Assembly: GCF_002204795.1 (NCBI RefSeq)
Contig: NZ_NIXO01000001.1
Location: 310,001-374,000, forward strand
Direction of reading: 5' to 3'
Origin: Pseudomonas sp. K2I15
GTDB lineage: Bacteria > Pseudomonadota > Gammaproteobacteria > Pseudomonadales > Pseudomonadaceae
DNA: 64,000 nt
Numbering within the stretch: position 1 is the stretch's first letter; every line of letters begins with the position of its first letter. The position numbers and the translations under genes were made by a program. Of the stretch, positions 56,699 to 64,000 are shown in pieces. The notes under the pieces are model-generated. The model was not told the DNA's origin, ran no database searches, and was given only the letters and a program-made list of their open reading frames with translations.

Positions 56699-57781
56699 AT
56701 GGGACAGCGCACGCCTCTGTATGACCTGCATCTCGCCCTTGGCGCGAAAATGGTCGATTTTGGCGGTTGGGATATGCCTTTGCACTACGGCTCGCAAGTT
56801 GAGGAGCACCATCAGGTGCGACGCGACTGCGGGGTGTTTGATGTATCCCATATGACCGTGATCGATATCACAGGCCCCCAGGCCAAGGAATGGCTCCAGC
56901 ATTTGCTGGCCAATGATGTTGACCGTCTGCACGACTGCGGCCGCGCGTTGTACAGCGCCATGCTCAACGAGCAGGGTGGCGTGGTGGACGACATGATCGT
57001 GTACCGCACCGAGACCGGTTACCGGCTGGTGGTCAATGCCGCCACCCGCGACCAGGACATGGCCTGGATGCAGGCGCAACTTGGCAGCTATCAGGCCCAA
57101 CTTCACGAGCGGCCCGAGTTGGCCATGCTCGCGATTCAAGGCCCGCATGCCCGGCAGAAGATCGCCGAACTGGTGACCCAATCTCGCGGCACCTTGATTC
57201 ATCAGCTCAAGCCCTTTGAAGGCCTGGCTGACGGCGACTGGTTTATTGCGCGCACCGGTTACACCGGTGAAGACGGCCTGGAAATTGTCCTGCCGGCCGA
57301 TCAGGCCCCGGCGTTCTTCAACGATCTGGTCGGTGCAGGCATCTCGCCCATCGGCCTCGGCGCCCGCGACACGCTGCGCCTTGAAGCTGGCATGAATCTC
57401 TACGGTCAGGATATTCACCAGGACGTATCGCCCTTGGCGGCCAACATGGCCTGGAGCATCGCCTGGGAGCCGGCCGCGCGCAATTTCATCGGCCGCACGG
57501 CCCTTGAGGCCGAAAAAGCTGCGGGAGTGAAGTCCAAATTGGTCGGCCTGGTGCTGGAAGAACGCGGGGTTTTACGCGCTCATCAGGTGGTTCGTATCGC
57601 CAATGTTGGCGAAGGAGAGATCACCAGTGGTAGTTTCTCTCCTACGCTAAGCAAATCCATTGCCCTGGCGCGCGTGCCGTCGGCGACTGCTGACCGGGCC
57701 GAGGTGGAAATCCGCGGCAAGTGGTACCCGGTTCGGGTGGTAAAGCCGACCTTCGTGCGCCATGGCAAAACATTGATTTAA
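56699..57781 (+). CDS. gcvT: Glycine cleavage system T protein (aminomethyltransferase)
   Basis: 360 residues. It transfers the aminomethyl carbon from lipoyl H protein to tetrahydrofolate. Motifs: MVDFGGWDMPLHY, RRDCGVFDVSHMTV, ALYSAMLNEQGGVVDDMIVYR and GYTGEDGLEIVLPA. ATG 56699 has AAGGAG 6 bases upstream. The 156-bp gap before it holds a possible -10 (TACAAT 56566-56571) and a small stem CGATCT-TTC-AGATCG; no glycine riboswitch is recognisable. gcvH follows after 51 bp. Confidence 0.95.
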   Translation: MGQRTPLYDLHLALGAKMVDFGGWDMPLHYGSQVEEHHQVRRDCGVFDVSHMTVIDITGPQAKEWLQHLLANDVDRLHDCGRALYSAMLNEQGGVVDDMIVYRTETGYRLVVNAATRDQDMAWMQAQLGSYQAQLHERPELAMLAIQGPHARQKIAELVTQSRGTLIHQLKPFEGLADGDWFIARTGYTGEDGLEIVLPADQAPAFFNDLVGAGISPIGLGARDTLRLEAGMNLYGQDIHQDVSPLAANMAWSIAWEPAARNFIGRTALEAEKAAGVKSKLVGLVLEERGVLRAHQVVRIANVGEGEITSGSFSPTLSKSIALARVPSATADRAEVEIRGKWYPVRVVKPTFVRHGKTLI

Positions 57782-57832
57782 CTTTTCCGGCGGGCCAATG
57801 GCCGCTGACATTTTTTCTTGAGGACACAGACT

Positions 57833-58216
57833 ATGAGCGATATCCCTGCCGACCTGCGTTTTGCCGAAAGTCACGAATGGGCCCGTCTGGAAGCTGACGG
57901 CACCGTGACCGTCGGGATCTCGGACCATGCCCAGGAAGCATTGGGGGATGTGGTGTTCGTCGAGTTGACCGAAGTCGGCAACGTGTTTGAGGCGACTCAG
58001 CAGGCGGGTGTGGTTGAATCGGTGAAGGCTGCGTCGGATATCTACTCGCCAATTGCTGGCGAAGTGATCGCAGTGAACGACGCCTTGGGCGGCGAGCCAG
58101 AGTTGTTGAACTCCGACCCTTACGGCGCCTGGATCTTCAAGCTCAAGCCAAGCAACCCGGCTGACCTGGAAAAACTGCTGGACGCTGCCGGTTACAAGGC
58201 TGCCATCGGCGAGTGA
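57833..58216 (+). CDS. gcvH: Glycine cleavage system H protein
   Basis: 127 residues, lipoyl carrier. Lys65 in [12 protein letters not shown] is the lipoylation site. It shuttles the aminomethyl group between the P, T and L proteins. TTGAGGA precedes ATG by 9 bases. The gene ends at a strong hairpin and no gcvP follows, unlike the PAO1 gcvT1-gcvH1-gcvP1 order I recall. Confidence 0.96.
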   Translation: MSDIPADLRFAESHEWARLEADGTVTVGISDHAQEALGDVVFVELTEVGNVFEATQQAGVVESVKAASDIYSPIAGEVIAVNDALGGEPELLNSDPYGAWIFKLKPSNPADLEKLLDAAGYKAAIGE

Positions 58217-58223
58217 TCCCGCT

Positions 58224-58250
58224 GCGGGAGCCGGCAACCGGCTCCCGCAA
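58224..58250. terminator. Terminator hairpin between gcvH and the convergent aminotransferase
   Basis: Perfect 11-bp stem GCGGGAGCCGG / CCGGCTCCCGC with loop CAA. There is only a short T-run on the plus side (AAAGGTTTT), so it may act both as terminator and as mRNA end protector for both convergent genes. Confidence 0.65.
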
Positions 58251-58258
58251 AGGTTTTA

Positions 58259-59398
58259 TCAGCGCTTCAATACCGCTTTTACCGCCGCTACCGAACGCTC
58301 TACATCCGCTTTCGTCATCGCTGTGAACATTGGCAGCGACACAATCAAACGCCCCACTTTTTCCGCTACCGGGAACATGCCTTCCTTGAATCCCTGCGCC
58401 TTGTACAAGCTCAGCAGGTGGATCGGCGGGTAGTGATAGCCAATGCCGACGCCATGGGCCTGCATCTGCTCCATGAACGTGGCGCGTGCCGGCAAACCGT
58501 CCTGGCGCTCCGGCAGTACCAGCTGGAACAGGTGCCAGTTGCTGTTTTCGAAGTCGGCCGGCGGCAATTGCGCACCGTACTGCGCTTCAAAATCACTGCC
58601 GAAGCATTCAAAATAGTGCTGCGCCAGTTCCTGGCGGTGGGCGGTGATCTTCTCGATATGGGCAAACTGACCGAGGCCGATGGCCGCTGCGATATCGGTC
58701 ATGTTGAACTTGCCGCCGAGCACATCCACGTCCAGGCCGTCGAAGCCGGTACGGGTCACGCCTTGCAGGCGATATTTTTCCGCCAGGCGCGCTTCTTCAG
58801 CGTTGTTCAACACCAGGCAGCCGCCTTCGGACGAGGTGATGTTCTTGTTCGCCTGGAAGCTGAACGACACGAAATCGCCTGTGGCGCCAATCCGCTCGCC
58901 ATCCCAGCTGGAACCCAGCGCCTGCGCGGCATCTTCCACGATGCGCAGGTTGTACTTGTTGGCCAGTGCGTAGAGCAGCGGCATGTCCACAGGCAGGCCG
59001 GCCAGGTACACCGGGATGATCGCCTTGGTGCGCGGCGTGATCGCGGCTTCCACCTGGGCCAGATCGATGTTGCGGGTCACCGGGTCGATATCGGCAAACA
59101 CCGGTGTGGCGCCGACTTCCAGAATCACGTTGGCGGTGGCAACCCACGAAATCGGCGTGGTGATGACTTCATCCCCAGGCCCGATACCGGCGATGCGCAA
59201 GGCAATCTCCATGGTGCAGGTGCCCGAGTTGAAGGTGCGCACCGGGCGCCCGCCAAAGTATTCCGACAGCTGCGCTTCGAACGCCTGCACTTTCGGCCCG
59301 CTGGTGATCCAGCCGGAGCGCAGTACGTCGCCCACCGCCGAGATGGTGGCTTCATCAATGGTGGGCTTGGAAAAGGGCAGAAAGGGCAGTTGGCTCAT
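58259..59398 (-). CDS. DegT/DnrJ/EryC1/StrS sugar aminotransferase
   Basis: 379 residues, PLP-dependent. Motifs: FSKPTIDEATISAVGDVLRSGWITSGP, GDEVITTPISWVATANVILEVGATPVFADID (in order), VEDAAQALGSSWDGE and the PLP-binding Lys in FSFQANKNITSSEGG. These proteins aminate nucleotide-linked keto sugars for O-antigen, capsule or antibiotic sugars; ArnB is a close type. No arn or other sugar genes are near, so the substrate is open. ATG 59398 fits the family start; the ribosome site is weak. Confidence 0.88.
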   Translation of the reverse strand: MSQLPFLPFSKPTIDEATISAVGDVLRSGWITSGPKVQAFEAQLSEYFGGRPVRTFNSGTCTMEIALRIAGIGPGDEVITTPISWVATANVILEVGATPVFADIDPVTRNIDLAQVEAAITPRTKAIIPVYLAGLPVDMPLLYALANKYNLRIVEDAAQALGSSWDGERIGATGDFVSFSFQANKNITSSEGGCLVLNNAEEARLAEKYRLQGVTRTGFDGLDVDVLGGKFNMTDIAAAIGLGQFAHIEKITAHRQELAQHYFECFGSDFEAQYGAQLPPADFENSNWHLFQLVLPERQDGLPARATFMEQMQAHGVGIGYHYPPIHLLSLYKAQGFKEGMFPVAEKVGRLIVSLPMFTAMTKADVERSVAAVKAVLKR

Positions 59399-59518
59399 GA
59401 CGTTGAAGGCATCCGTTTCAGAAAGGCGATGAGAAAAAAGCATATCAATGCCGGGCATGGTTGCACGGCTCGACTGAATATAGCCTGTCATCTGTGAATG
59501 AATCGTCACCCTCTGGAT

Positions 59519-59544
59519 AAAAATGCCGCCTCGGCAGCGGCATC
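59519..59544 (-). terminator. Terminator of the outer-membrane barrel gene
   Basis: On the minus strand GATGCCGC-TGCCGAG-GCGGCAT followed by TTTTTAT, 14 bp past the barrel gene stop. Confidence 0.8.
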
Positions 59545-59557
59545 CCTGAGGCTTTGG

Positions 59558-60229
59558 TCAGAAGGATACGCGGGCCTCAAGAAACACATTCTGTTCCTTG
59601 AGCTTTCCCTTTAGCTGCTCGTCGCGGGCGTTGATACGGTTGGCGAAGGTGTTGTAGCCGGTTTCAATCCCGCCCATGTCCACGTAACGCCAGCCAGTGC
59701 CCAGCGTAAGGGTTTCGTTGACCTTGGCATCCAGCCCCAGGCCCACGCTGTAGGCGAAATTGTATTGTCGATTGCTGGCGAAGCGACGAGTGTCATTGGT
59801 CTGATAACCCTCGGCGTCGATTTGCGCCAATCCCACTCCCGCCATCCCGTAGAATGACAGCCACTCGTTGATCGGGATGTTTTTATAACCATTGAGCATC
59901 AAGCGCTGGCTGTCGGCCCGCAGGCTGTTGACGTTGGCATTGAACGGTGCCCAATGGGATTTGAAGTTCGAGTGGCTGGGCATGGTGTATTCACCTTCCA
60001 GGCGCCAGCCCTCGGCAAAGGCGTAACCCACGGCGAATGAACCGGTGAATGTCTTGCTGCTATCGGGGGCTTCTACCCGATCGGTTACCCGTGGGCTGGT
60101 CAGTTGGGCGCTGGAGAGATTCTGGCGGGCACTGTTGAGCTTTGCCGACCCGTACCAGCCTTCTGCCTGGGCATATGGGGTGGCAATCGCGGCGAGTAAC
60201 AGAGCGCAGGAGAGTTTTTGCATGGTCAT
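59558..60229 (-). CDS. Outer-membrane beta-barrel protein
   Basis: 223 residues with signal peptide (LSCALLLAAIATPYAQA). The mature protein alternates aromatic/hydrophobic strands (GWYGSAKLNSARQN, TGSFAVGYAFAEGWRLEGEY, GYKNIPINEWLSFYGMAGVGLAQID) and ends VFLEARVSF with terminal Phe, the mark of OmpA-barrel-like porins. Probably an eight-stranded barrel, Opa/OmpX type. Function unknown. Two ATG codons are close (60229 and 60223); the first is used. Confidence 0.8.
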   Translation of the reverse strand: MTMQKLSCALLLAAIATPYAQAEGWYGSAKLNSARQNLSSAQLTSPRVTDRVEAPDSSKTFTGSFAVGYAFAEGWRLEGEYTMPSHSNFKSHWAPFNANVNSLRADSQRLMLNGYKNIPINEWLSFYGMAGVGLAQIDAEGYQTNDTRRFASNRQYNFAYSVGLGLDAKVNETLTLGTGWRYVDMGGIETGYNTFANRINARDEQLKGKLKEQNVFLEARVSF

Positions 60230-60343
60230 CGATTCACTTGGTCTAAAGGGAATCGACAGCTTGTTGCCGGGTGTGCGGGGAGCTCGATAGGACTTTTCCT
60301 GTGCGAATTCCGAATCGCTAGTGTTGGCTGTAGGAAAGCCGGG

Positions 60344-60378
60344 CAAAAAAATGCCGCTCCCAAAGAGCGGCATTTTTT
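60344..60378. terminator. Bidirectional terminator of the DUF2388 gene
   Basis: AAATGCCGCTC / GAGCGGCATTT with a 5-base loop and A/T runs on both sides; on the minus strand it follows the DUF2388 stop by 12 bp and is followed by seven T. Confidence 0.88.
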
Positions 60379-60389
60379 ACGCTGCGGTA

Positions 60390-60707
60390 TTACTCGGATG
60401 CAATGGCGTTTTTCGCCAGGATCGCGTTGGCCAGGTCCATATCCGTGGCTTTGAGGCCAGGGTTATCGGCGCGGACCTTCTGCATCGCAGCTTCCAGGTA
60501 TGGACCACGGATGCTGCCGTCGCTGGCGACGAAGCTACCGGCGTCGTCTTGAGCGGCGACTACCATTTTGTGGTCCTTGAAGGTCAGGTACGTCGAGCCA
60601 GTGGTGGCACCCGATGAGATGACATTACGCCAGAAGCTGTCGGCCATGGCTGAACCGACAGGAAGGGAAAGCACAGCGAGCGTTGCGACAGCATATTTTA
60701 GACGCAT
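60390..60707 (-). CDS. DUF2388 exported protein
   Basis: 105 residues with a signal peptide (YAVATLAVLSLPVGSAMA). The mature protein starts DSFWRNVISSGATTGSTYLTFKDHKMVVAA (in order), the DUF2388 (TIGR02448) signature, common in Pseudomonas, sometimes in tandem copies. Periplasmic, function unknown. ATG 60707 starts the signal. Confidence 0.9.
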   Translation of the reverse strand: MRLKYAVATLAVLSLPVGSAMADSFWRNVISSGATTGSTYLTFKDHKMVVAAQDDAGSFVASDGSIRGPYLEAAMQKVRADNPGLKATDMDLANAILAKNAIASE

Positions 60708-60776
60708 GATGGGTGACTCCGACTGGGTTATCTGAACAGTTTGATTGTAGATAGCCCGGCCGAGTTCCATGGATGA

Positions 60777-61223
60777 CTAAACAGTTTCAACCTTTAAAAT
60801 GACGCCGTCCTGACCAGTGACACGTACGTGTGCCCCGACCGGTGCGTCAGGCCCGGAAGCCATCCACACGCCGTCGCCGACCTTGATCTTGCCCCGGCCT
60901 TCGATAATTGCCTGATGCACCACAAAGGTGCGCCCGATCAACTCCGAACCGCGCATGTTCAGCCCCGGCTGGTCGCTGACCTTGGCACTGCTGCGCTGGC
61001 GTCGCCACCAGTACACGGCCGTCAGGATCGATAACACCGCAAACAGCAGCAGTTGCCATTCCAGCCCCAGGCTCGGGATCAGGAACTTGATCACGCCCAC
61101 GGCTGCCGCGGCGATGCCCATCCACAGCAGATAACCACCGGCACCGAACACTTCAAGGATAAGCAGCACGGTGCCCAGTGCCAGCCAGTCCCAAAACGAC
61201 AGGTGCTGCAGGAATTCCCACAT
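60777..61223 (-). CDS. NfeD family membrane protein
   Basis: 148 residues, the short NfeD form without the N-terminal ClpP-like protease. Two to three helices (WLALGTVLLILEVFGAGGYLLW onward) and a C-terminal OB-fold domain (GSELIGRTFVVHQAIIEGRGKIKVGDGVW, in order). NfeD partners stomatin-type SPFH proteins; the SPFH gene lies 10 bp upstream on the same strand. Confidence 0.92.
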   Translation of the reverse strand: MWEFLQHLSFWDWLALGTVLLILEVFGAGGYLLWMGIAAAAVGVIKFLIPSLGLEWQLLLFAVLSILTAVYWWRRQRSSAKVSDQPGLNMRGSELIGRTFVVHQAIIEGRGKIKVGDGVWMASGPDAPVGAHVRVTGQDGVILKVETV

Positions 61224-61233
61224 GGTGCGTGCC

Positions 61234-62154
61234 TCAGGCTTTCTTGTTGTCGAAGGTTGCCTTGACGATCTCGCCGATGCCACCGACGGCGCCAATTACC
61301 TGGCTGGCTTCCAGCGGCATCAAGATCACCTTGCTGTTGTTGGCCGAGGCCAGCTTGCCCAGTGCGTCGATGTATTTTTGGGCGACAAAGTAGTTGATGG
61401 CCTGCACGTTACCGGTGGCGATCGCCTCCGATACCACTTGAGTGGCGCGGGCTTCTGCCTCGGCCTGACGTTCACGGGCTTCGGATTCGAGGAATGCGGC
61501 CTGACGACCACCTTCAGCTTCAAGAATCTGCGCCTGCTTCTTGCCTTCGGCAGTCAGGATGGCGGAGGCGCGCAGGCCTTCGGCTTCGAGGATTTGCGCA
61601 CGCTTGATCCGCTCGGCCTTCATCTGGCCGGACATGGCGGCCATCAGGTCGGCAGGCGGGCTGATGTCCTTGATCTCGATGCGGGTGATCTTGATGCCCC
61701 ACGGCGCGGTGGCTTCGTCGACGGTGCGCAGCAGTTTTTCGTTGATACCGTCACGCTGGCTGAGCATCGCGTCCAGCTCCATGGAGCCGAGTACGGTACG
61801 GATGTTGGTTTGCAGCAGGTTGCGAATGGCGTGTTCGAGGTTGTTCACCTCGTAGGCGGCCTGGGCGGTATTGACCACCTGGAAGAAGCACACGGCGTCG
61901 ATTTGCACGGTGGCGTTGTCGGCGGTGATGACTTCCTGGGGCGGAATATCCAGCACGCTTTCCATCACGTTGATCTTGCGACCGATGCGGTCCATCACCG
62001 GGATGATGATGTTCAGGCCCGGCTTGAGGGTGTTGGTGTAGCGGCCGAAGCGCTCGACCGTCCACTGGTAACCCTGTGGGACGACCTTGAAGCCCATGAA
62101 GAGGATGGCGACAGCCAAGCCTACAAAAAGAAGCAGTACGGTTCCGATCTGCAT
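61234..62154 (-). CDS. SPFH/stomatin family protein (QmcA-like)
   Basis: 306 residues. One N-terminal membrane helix ([17 protein letters not shown]), then the band-7 domain ([40 protein letters not shown]) and a helical Ala/Glu/Arg-rich coiled coil ([20 protein letters not shown]). It oligomerises in the inner membrane and modulates proteases or organises membrane domains with NfeD. ATG 62154 is the natural start. Confidence 0.93.
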   Translation of the reverse strand: MQIGTVLLLFVGLAVAILFMGFKVVPQGYQWTVERFGRYTNTLKPGLNIIIPVMDRIGRKINVMESVLDIPPQEVITADNATVQIDAVCFFQVVNTAQAAYEVNNLEHAIRNLLQTNIRTVLGSMELDAMLSQRDGINEKLLRTVDEATAPWGIKITRIEIKDISPPADLMAAMSGQMKAERIKRAQILEAEGLRASAILTAEGKKQAQILEAEGGRQAAFLESEARERQAEAEARATQVVSEAIATGNVQAINYFVAQKYIDALGKLASANNSKVILMPLEASQVIGAVGGIGEIVKATFDNKKA

Positions 62155-62357
62155 AACGATTCCTTGTCTGGTGATGGCATTGAAGCGAGGTTTGCCTGAT
62201 TGTAACGGGCTTGCCAGAGATAAGAACGGTTTACTCCGCGCACAAACAAGGGCTGGCGTTGCTTCCCGCCGTTTGAGGCCCGCCGATGCCCTCTACGTCG
62301 CGCATTCACTCAGCCTAGGCGCCTCCTGCCTATTAAGTGTGCTGATGTTGCCGCGCA

Positions 62358-64000
62358 TCACTGCGGCGTCACGCGCAGCACTTCCTTTATCGTGGTCAGT
62401 CCTTGCGCCACCTTTTGCGCGCCTGAAAGCCGCAAGCTGTGCATGCCGTTCTTCAGCGCCTCACGCCGCAGGGTCTGCAGGTTGGTATTCGGGCCGATCA
62501 GCGCCTTGATGCCGTCATCCATCAGCATGATTTCGTAAACCCCGGCCCGTCCCCGGTAGCCGCTTTCCCTGCATTCCGGGCAGCCAGCAGCCTGGAAGAT
62601 CTGCTCGGGGCGCGAAACAGGCCCCAAGGCATTCCATTCCTCTTGCGCAGGCGCCACGGGACACTTGCAGTGCGGGCACAACAGCCGCACCAGACGCTGG
62701 GCCATCACCCCCAGCAACGTCGCATTGATCAGGTAATGGGGAATGCCCAGTTCCAGCAAGCGGCTGATAGCTCCCGGTGCGTCGTTGGTGTGCAGCGTCG
62801 ACAGCACCAGGTGCCCGGTCAGGGCGGCCTGGATCGCCATTTCTGCGGTTTCCAGGTCGCGAATCTCGCCGATCATGATGATGTCCGGGTCCTGGCGCAT
62901 CAGCGCGCGGATGCCGCTGGCGAAGGTCAGGTCGATATTGTGCTGGACCTGCATCTGGTTGAAGGCCGGCTCGACCATCTCGATCGGGTCTTCGACAGTG
63001 CACAGGTTGACCTCCCGGGTCGCCAGTTGTTTGAGCGTGGTGTACAGGGTGCTGGTCTTGCCCGAGCCGGTGGGGCCGGTGACCAGAATGATGCCGTTGG
63101 CTTGGCCGGTCATCGATTGCCAGCGTTGCAGGTCGTCGCAGGAGAGCCCCAGTTGCTGGAAATCCTTGTGCAGCACCTGTGGGTCGAAAATTCGCATTAC
63201 CAGCTTTTCGCCGAAGGCGGTGGGCAGGGTCGACAGGCGCAGCTCCACTTCACCGCCCGTGGGGCTTTTGGTTTTCACCCGGCCGTCCTGGGGTTTGCGT
63301 TTTTCCGCCACGTTCATTCGGCCGAGGCTTTTCAGGCGGCTGACCACGGCCATCGTCACCTGGGACGGGAATTGATAGACATCATGCAGCAGCCCATCGA
63401 TGCGAAAACGCACACGGCCCTGATCGCGCCCGGGTTCGATATGGATATCACTGGCCCGCTGGCCAAAGGCGTATTGCAGCAGCCAGTCGACGATATTGAC
63501 GATATGCGCGTCATTGGCGTCGGGCTCCTGGTCGCTGGCGCCGAGGTTGAGCAGTTGCTCGATGTTGGGGGCGCCGGATGTTTTTTGATCAACAGCGCCG
63601 CTCACCGATTTCGCCAACCGGTAAAACTCCACGGTGCAGCGCTGAATATCCAGGGGATTGGCGACCACACGCCTGATGGAGCGTTTCAATACCTGGGCCA
63701 GGCCGGCTTCCCAGCTGCCCACGTACGGTTGGGCGCTGGCGACTGTAACGCTGTGGGCATCCACCGCAACGGCGAGGATCCTGTGCCGCTGGGCAAAGGC
63801 ATAGGACATCAGCGGCACCACCGCCGCGACATCGATTTTCAACGGGTCGATACGCAGGTAGGGCTGGCCGCAGCGACGGGCGAGCCATTCGGTCAGCATT
63901 TCCAGGGACGGCCCATGGCTGGCAATGCACTCCAGGGGATGCAGCTCGCTGTTCGCCGGCAGGGTTAGATCGGCAGGCACCAGACCCTGGTCGATCAGGG
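62358..64000 (-). CDS. GspE/PulE-type secretion ATPase, truncated by the window edge
   Basis: At least 547 residues; the frame continues past the right edge (LIDQGLVPADL reads through 63980), so the N-terminus is missing. It has an MshEN-like N-terminal domain, then the ATPase: GPTGSGKTSTLYTTL (Walker A), PDIIMIGEIRDLETAEMAIQAALTGH (Asp/Glu boxes) and the zinc tetracysteine CPHCKCPV with CPEC. This is the GspE architecture of type II secretion or type IV pilus assembly. Whether other gsp or pil genes are near cannot be seen. A 203-bp gap upstream of the SPFH start holds no gene. Confidence 0.88.
   Translation of the reverse strand, partial: LIDQGLVPADLTLPANSELHPLECIASHGPSLEMLTEWLARRCGQPYLRIDPLKIDVAAVVPLMSYAFAQRHRILAVAVDAHSVTVASAQPYVGSWEAGLAQVLKRSIRRVVANPLDIQRCTVEFYRLAKSVSGAVDQKTSGAPNIEQLLNLGASDQEPDANDAHIVNIVDWLLQYAFGQRASDIHIEPGRDQGRVRFRIDGLLHDVYQFPSQVTMAVVSRLKSLGRMNVAEKRKPQDGRVKTKSPTGGEVELRLSTLPTAFGEKLVMRIFDPQVLHKDFQQLGLSCDDLQRWQSMTGQANGIILVTGPTGSGKTSTLYTTLKQLATREVNLCTVEDPIEMVEPAFNQMQVQHNIDLTFASGIRALMRQDPDIIMIGEIRDLETAEMAIQAALTGHLVLSTLHTNDAPGAISRLLELGIPHYLINATLLGVMAQRLVRLLCPHCKCPVAPAQEEWNALGPVSRPEQIFQAAGCPECRESGYRGRAGVYEIMLMDDGIKALIGPNTNLQTLRREALKNGMHSLRLSGAQKVAQGLTTIKEVLRVTPQ

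Noticed and set aside
62439..63968. Long plus-strand open frame opposite the secretion ATPase
   Set aside because: Walker motifs and zinc cysteines prove the minus strand codes; the plus frame has no recognisable feature.

Overview
The window is a stretch of core chromosome from a fluorescent Pseudomonas. Evidence: high G+C coding with strong third-position bias; an AlgP-type Lys/Ala/Pro repeat gene; the gene order algP / TIGR02444 / ABC-F, then hemB-ppk facing ppx, trxA-rho-ubiD, glpT, an rbbA-type transporter, fau / 6S RNA / zapA, pepP-ubiH-ubiI, hitAB-like and gcvTH, which follows the algP-to-gcv region of P. aeruginosa PAO1 as I remember it; and REP/REPIN palindromes of the kind known from the P. 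fluorescens group. There is no rRNA, tRNA, CRISPR array, transposase or phage gene.

Layout: 1-4.4 kb holds the end of algP, a convergent small gene, an ABC-F ATPase, a minimal MscS-like channel and a LysE-type exporter. 4.5-7.7 kb is a four-gene lipoprotein operon containing LpoB- and YcfL-like proteins. 8-13 kb holds a cytochrome c/FTR1 iron permease, a YaiI protein, ElbB, an AGMO/sterol desaturase-like protein and DedA. 13.2-18.1 kb is hemB-ppk converging on ppx, with a candidate Pho box in front of hemB. 18.1-27 kb is an accessory block between ppx and trxA: a four-gene chaperone-usher cluster with a DUF1120 protein, an amino-acid ABC transporter and a FadR-type regulator. 27-33.5 kb is trxA, rho, an O-acyltransferase, ubiD and a 2Fe-2S flavin reductase. 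33.7-39 kb holds a PagP-like outer-membrane protein, a TonB receptor, a ChaC-type enzyme and GlpT. 39-46.3 kb holds a phosphatase-like protein, a quinone oxidoreductase, a FliL-like protein and the HlyD/RbbA/permease exporter. 46.5-53.6 kb is an EVE protein, a 49-residue membrane peptide, fau, 6S RNA, zapA, a coiled-coil partner, ygfB, pepP, ubiH, a hotdog protein and ubiI. 53.7-58.2 kb is a ferric-iron ABC importer and gcvT-gcvH. 58.3-64 kb holds an orphan sugar aminotransferase, an outer-membrane barrel, a DUF2388 protein, NfeD/stomatin and a GspE ATPase cut by the window edge.

Functional themes are the envelope (LpoB-like, PagP-like, fimbriae, acyltransferase, usher, TonB receptor), iron (FTR1-cytochrome c, HitAB-like), ubiquinone synthesis (ubiD, ubiH, ubiI plus associated reductase and hotdog protein) and phosphate/polyphosphate.

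I found no system that I can call clearly undescribed. The best leads are: the LpoB/YcfL/COG3014/CsgG-like operon; the PagP-like protein with Asn where E. coli PagP has Asp; the three alternating CAAATG half-sites before the iron-binding protein gene; the 11-bp-phased Pho-like heptamers before hemB-ppk; the DUF1120 fimbrial cluster; and REP elements in three sequence classes, one in reversed configuration and one with a spacer insertion.
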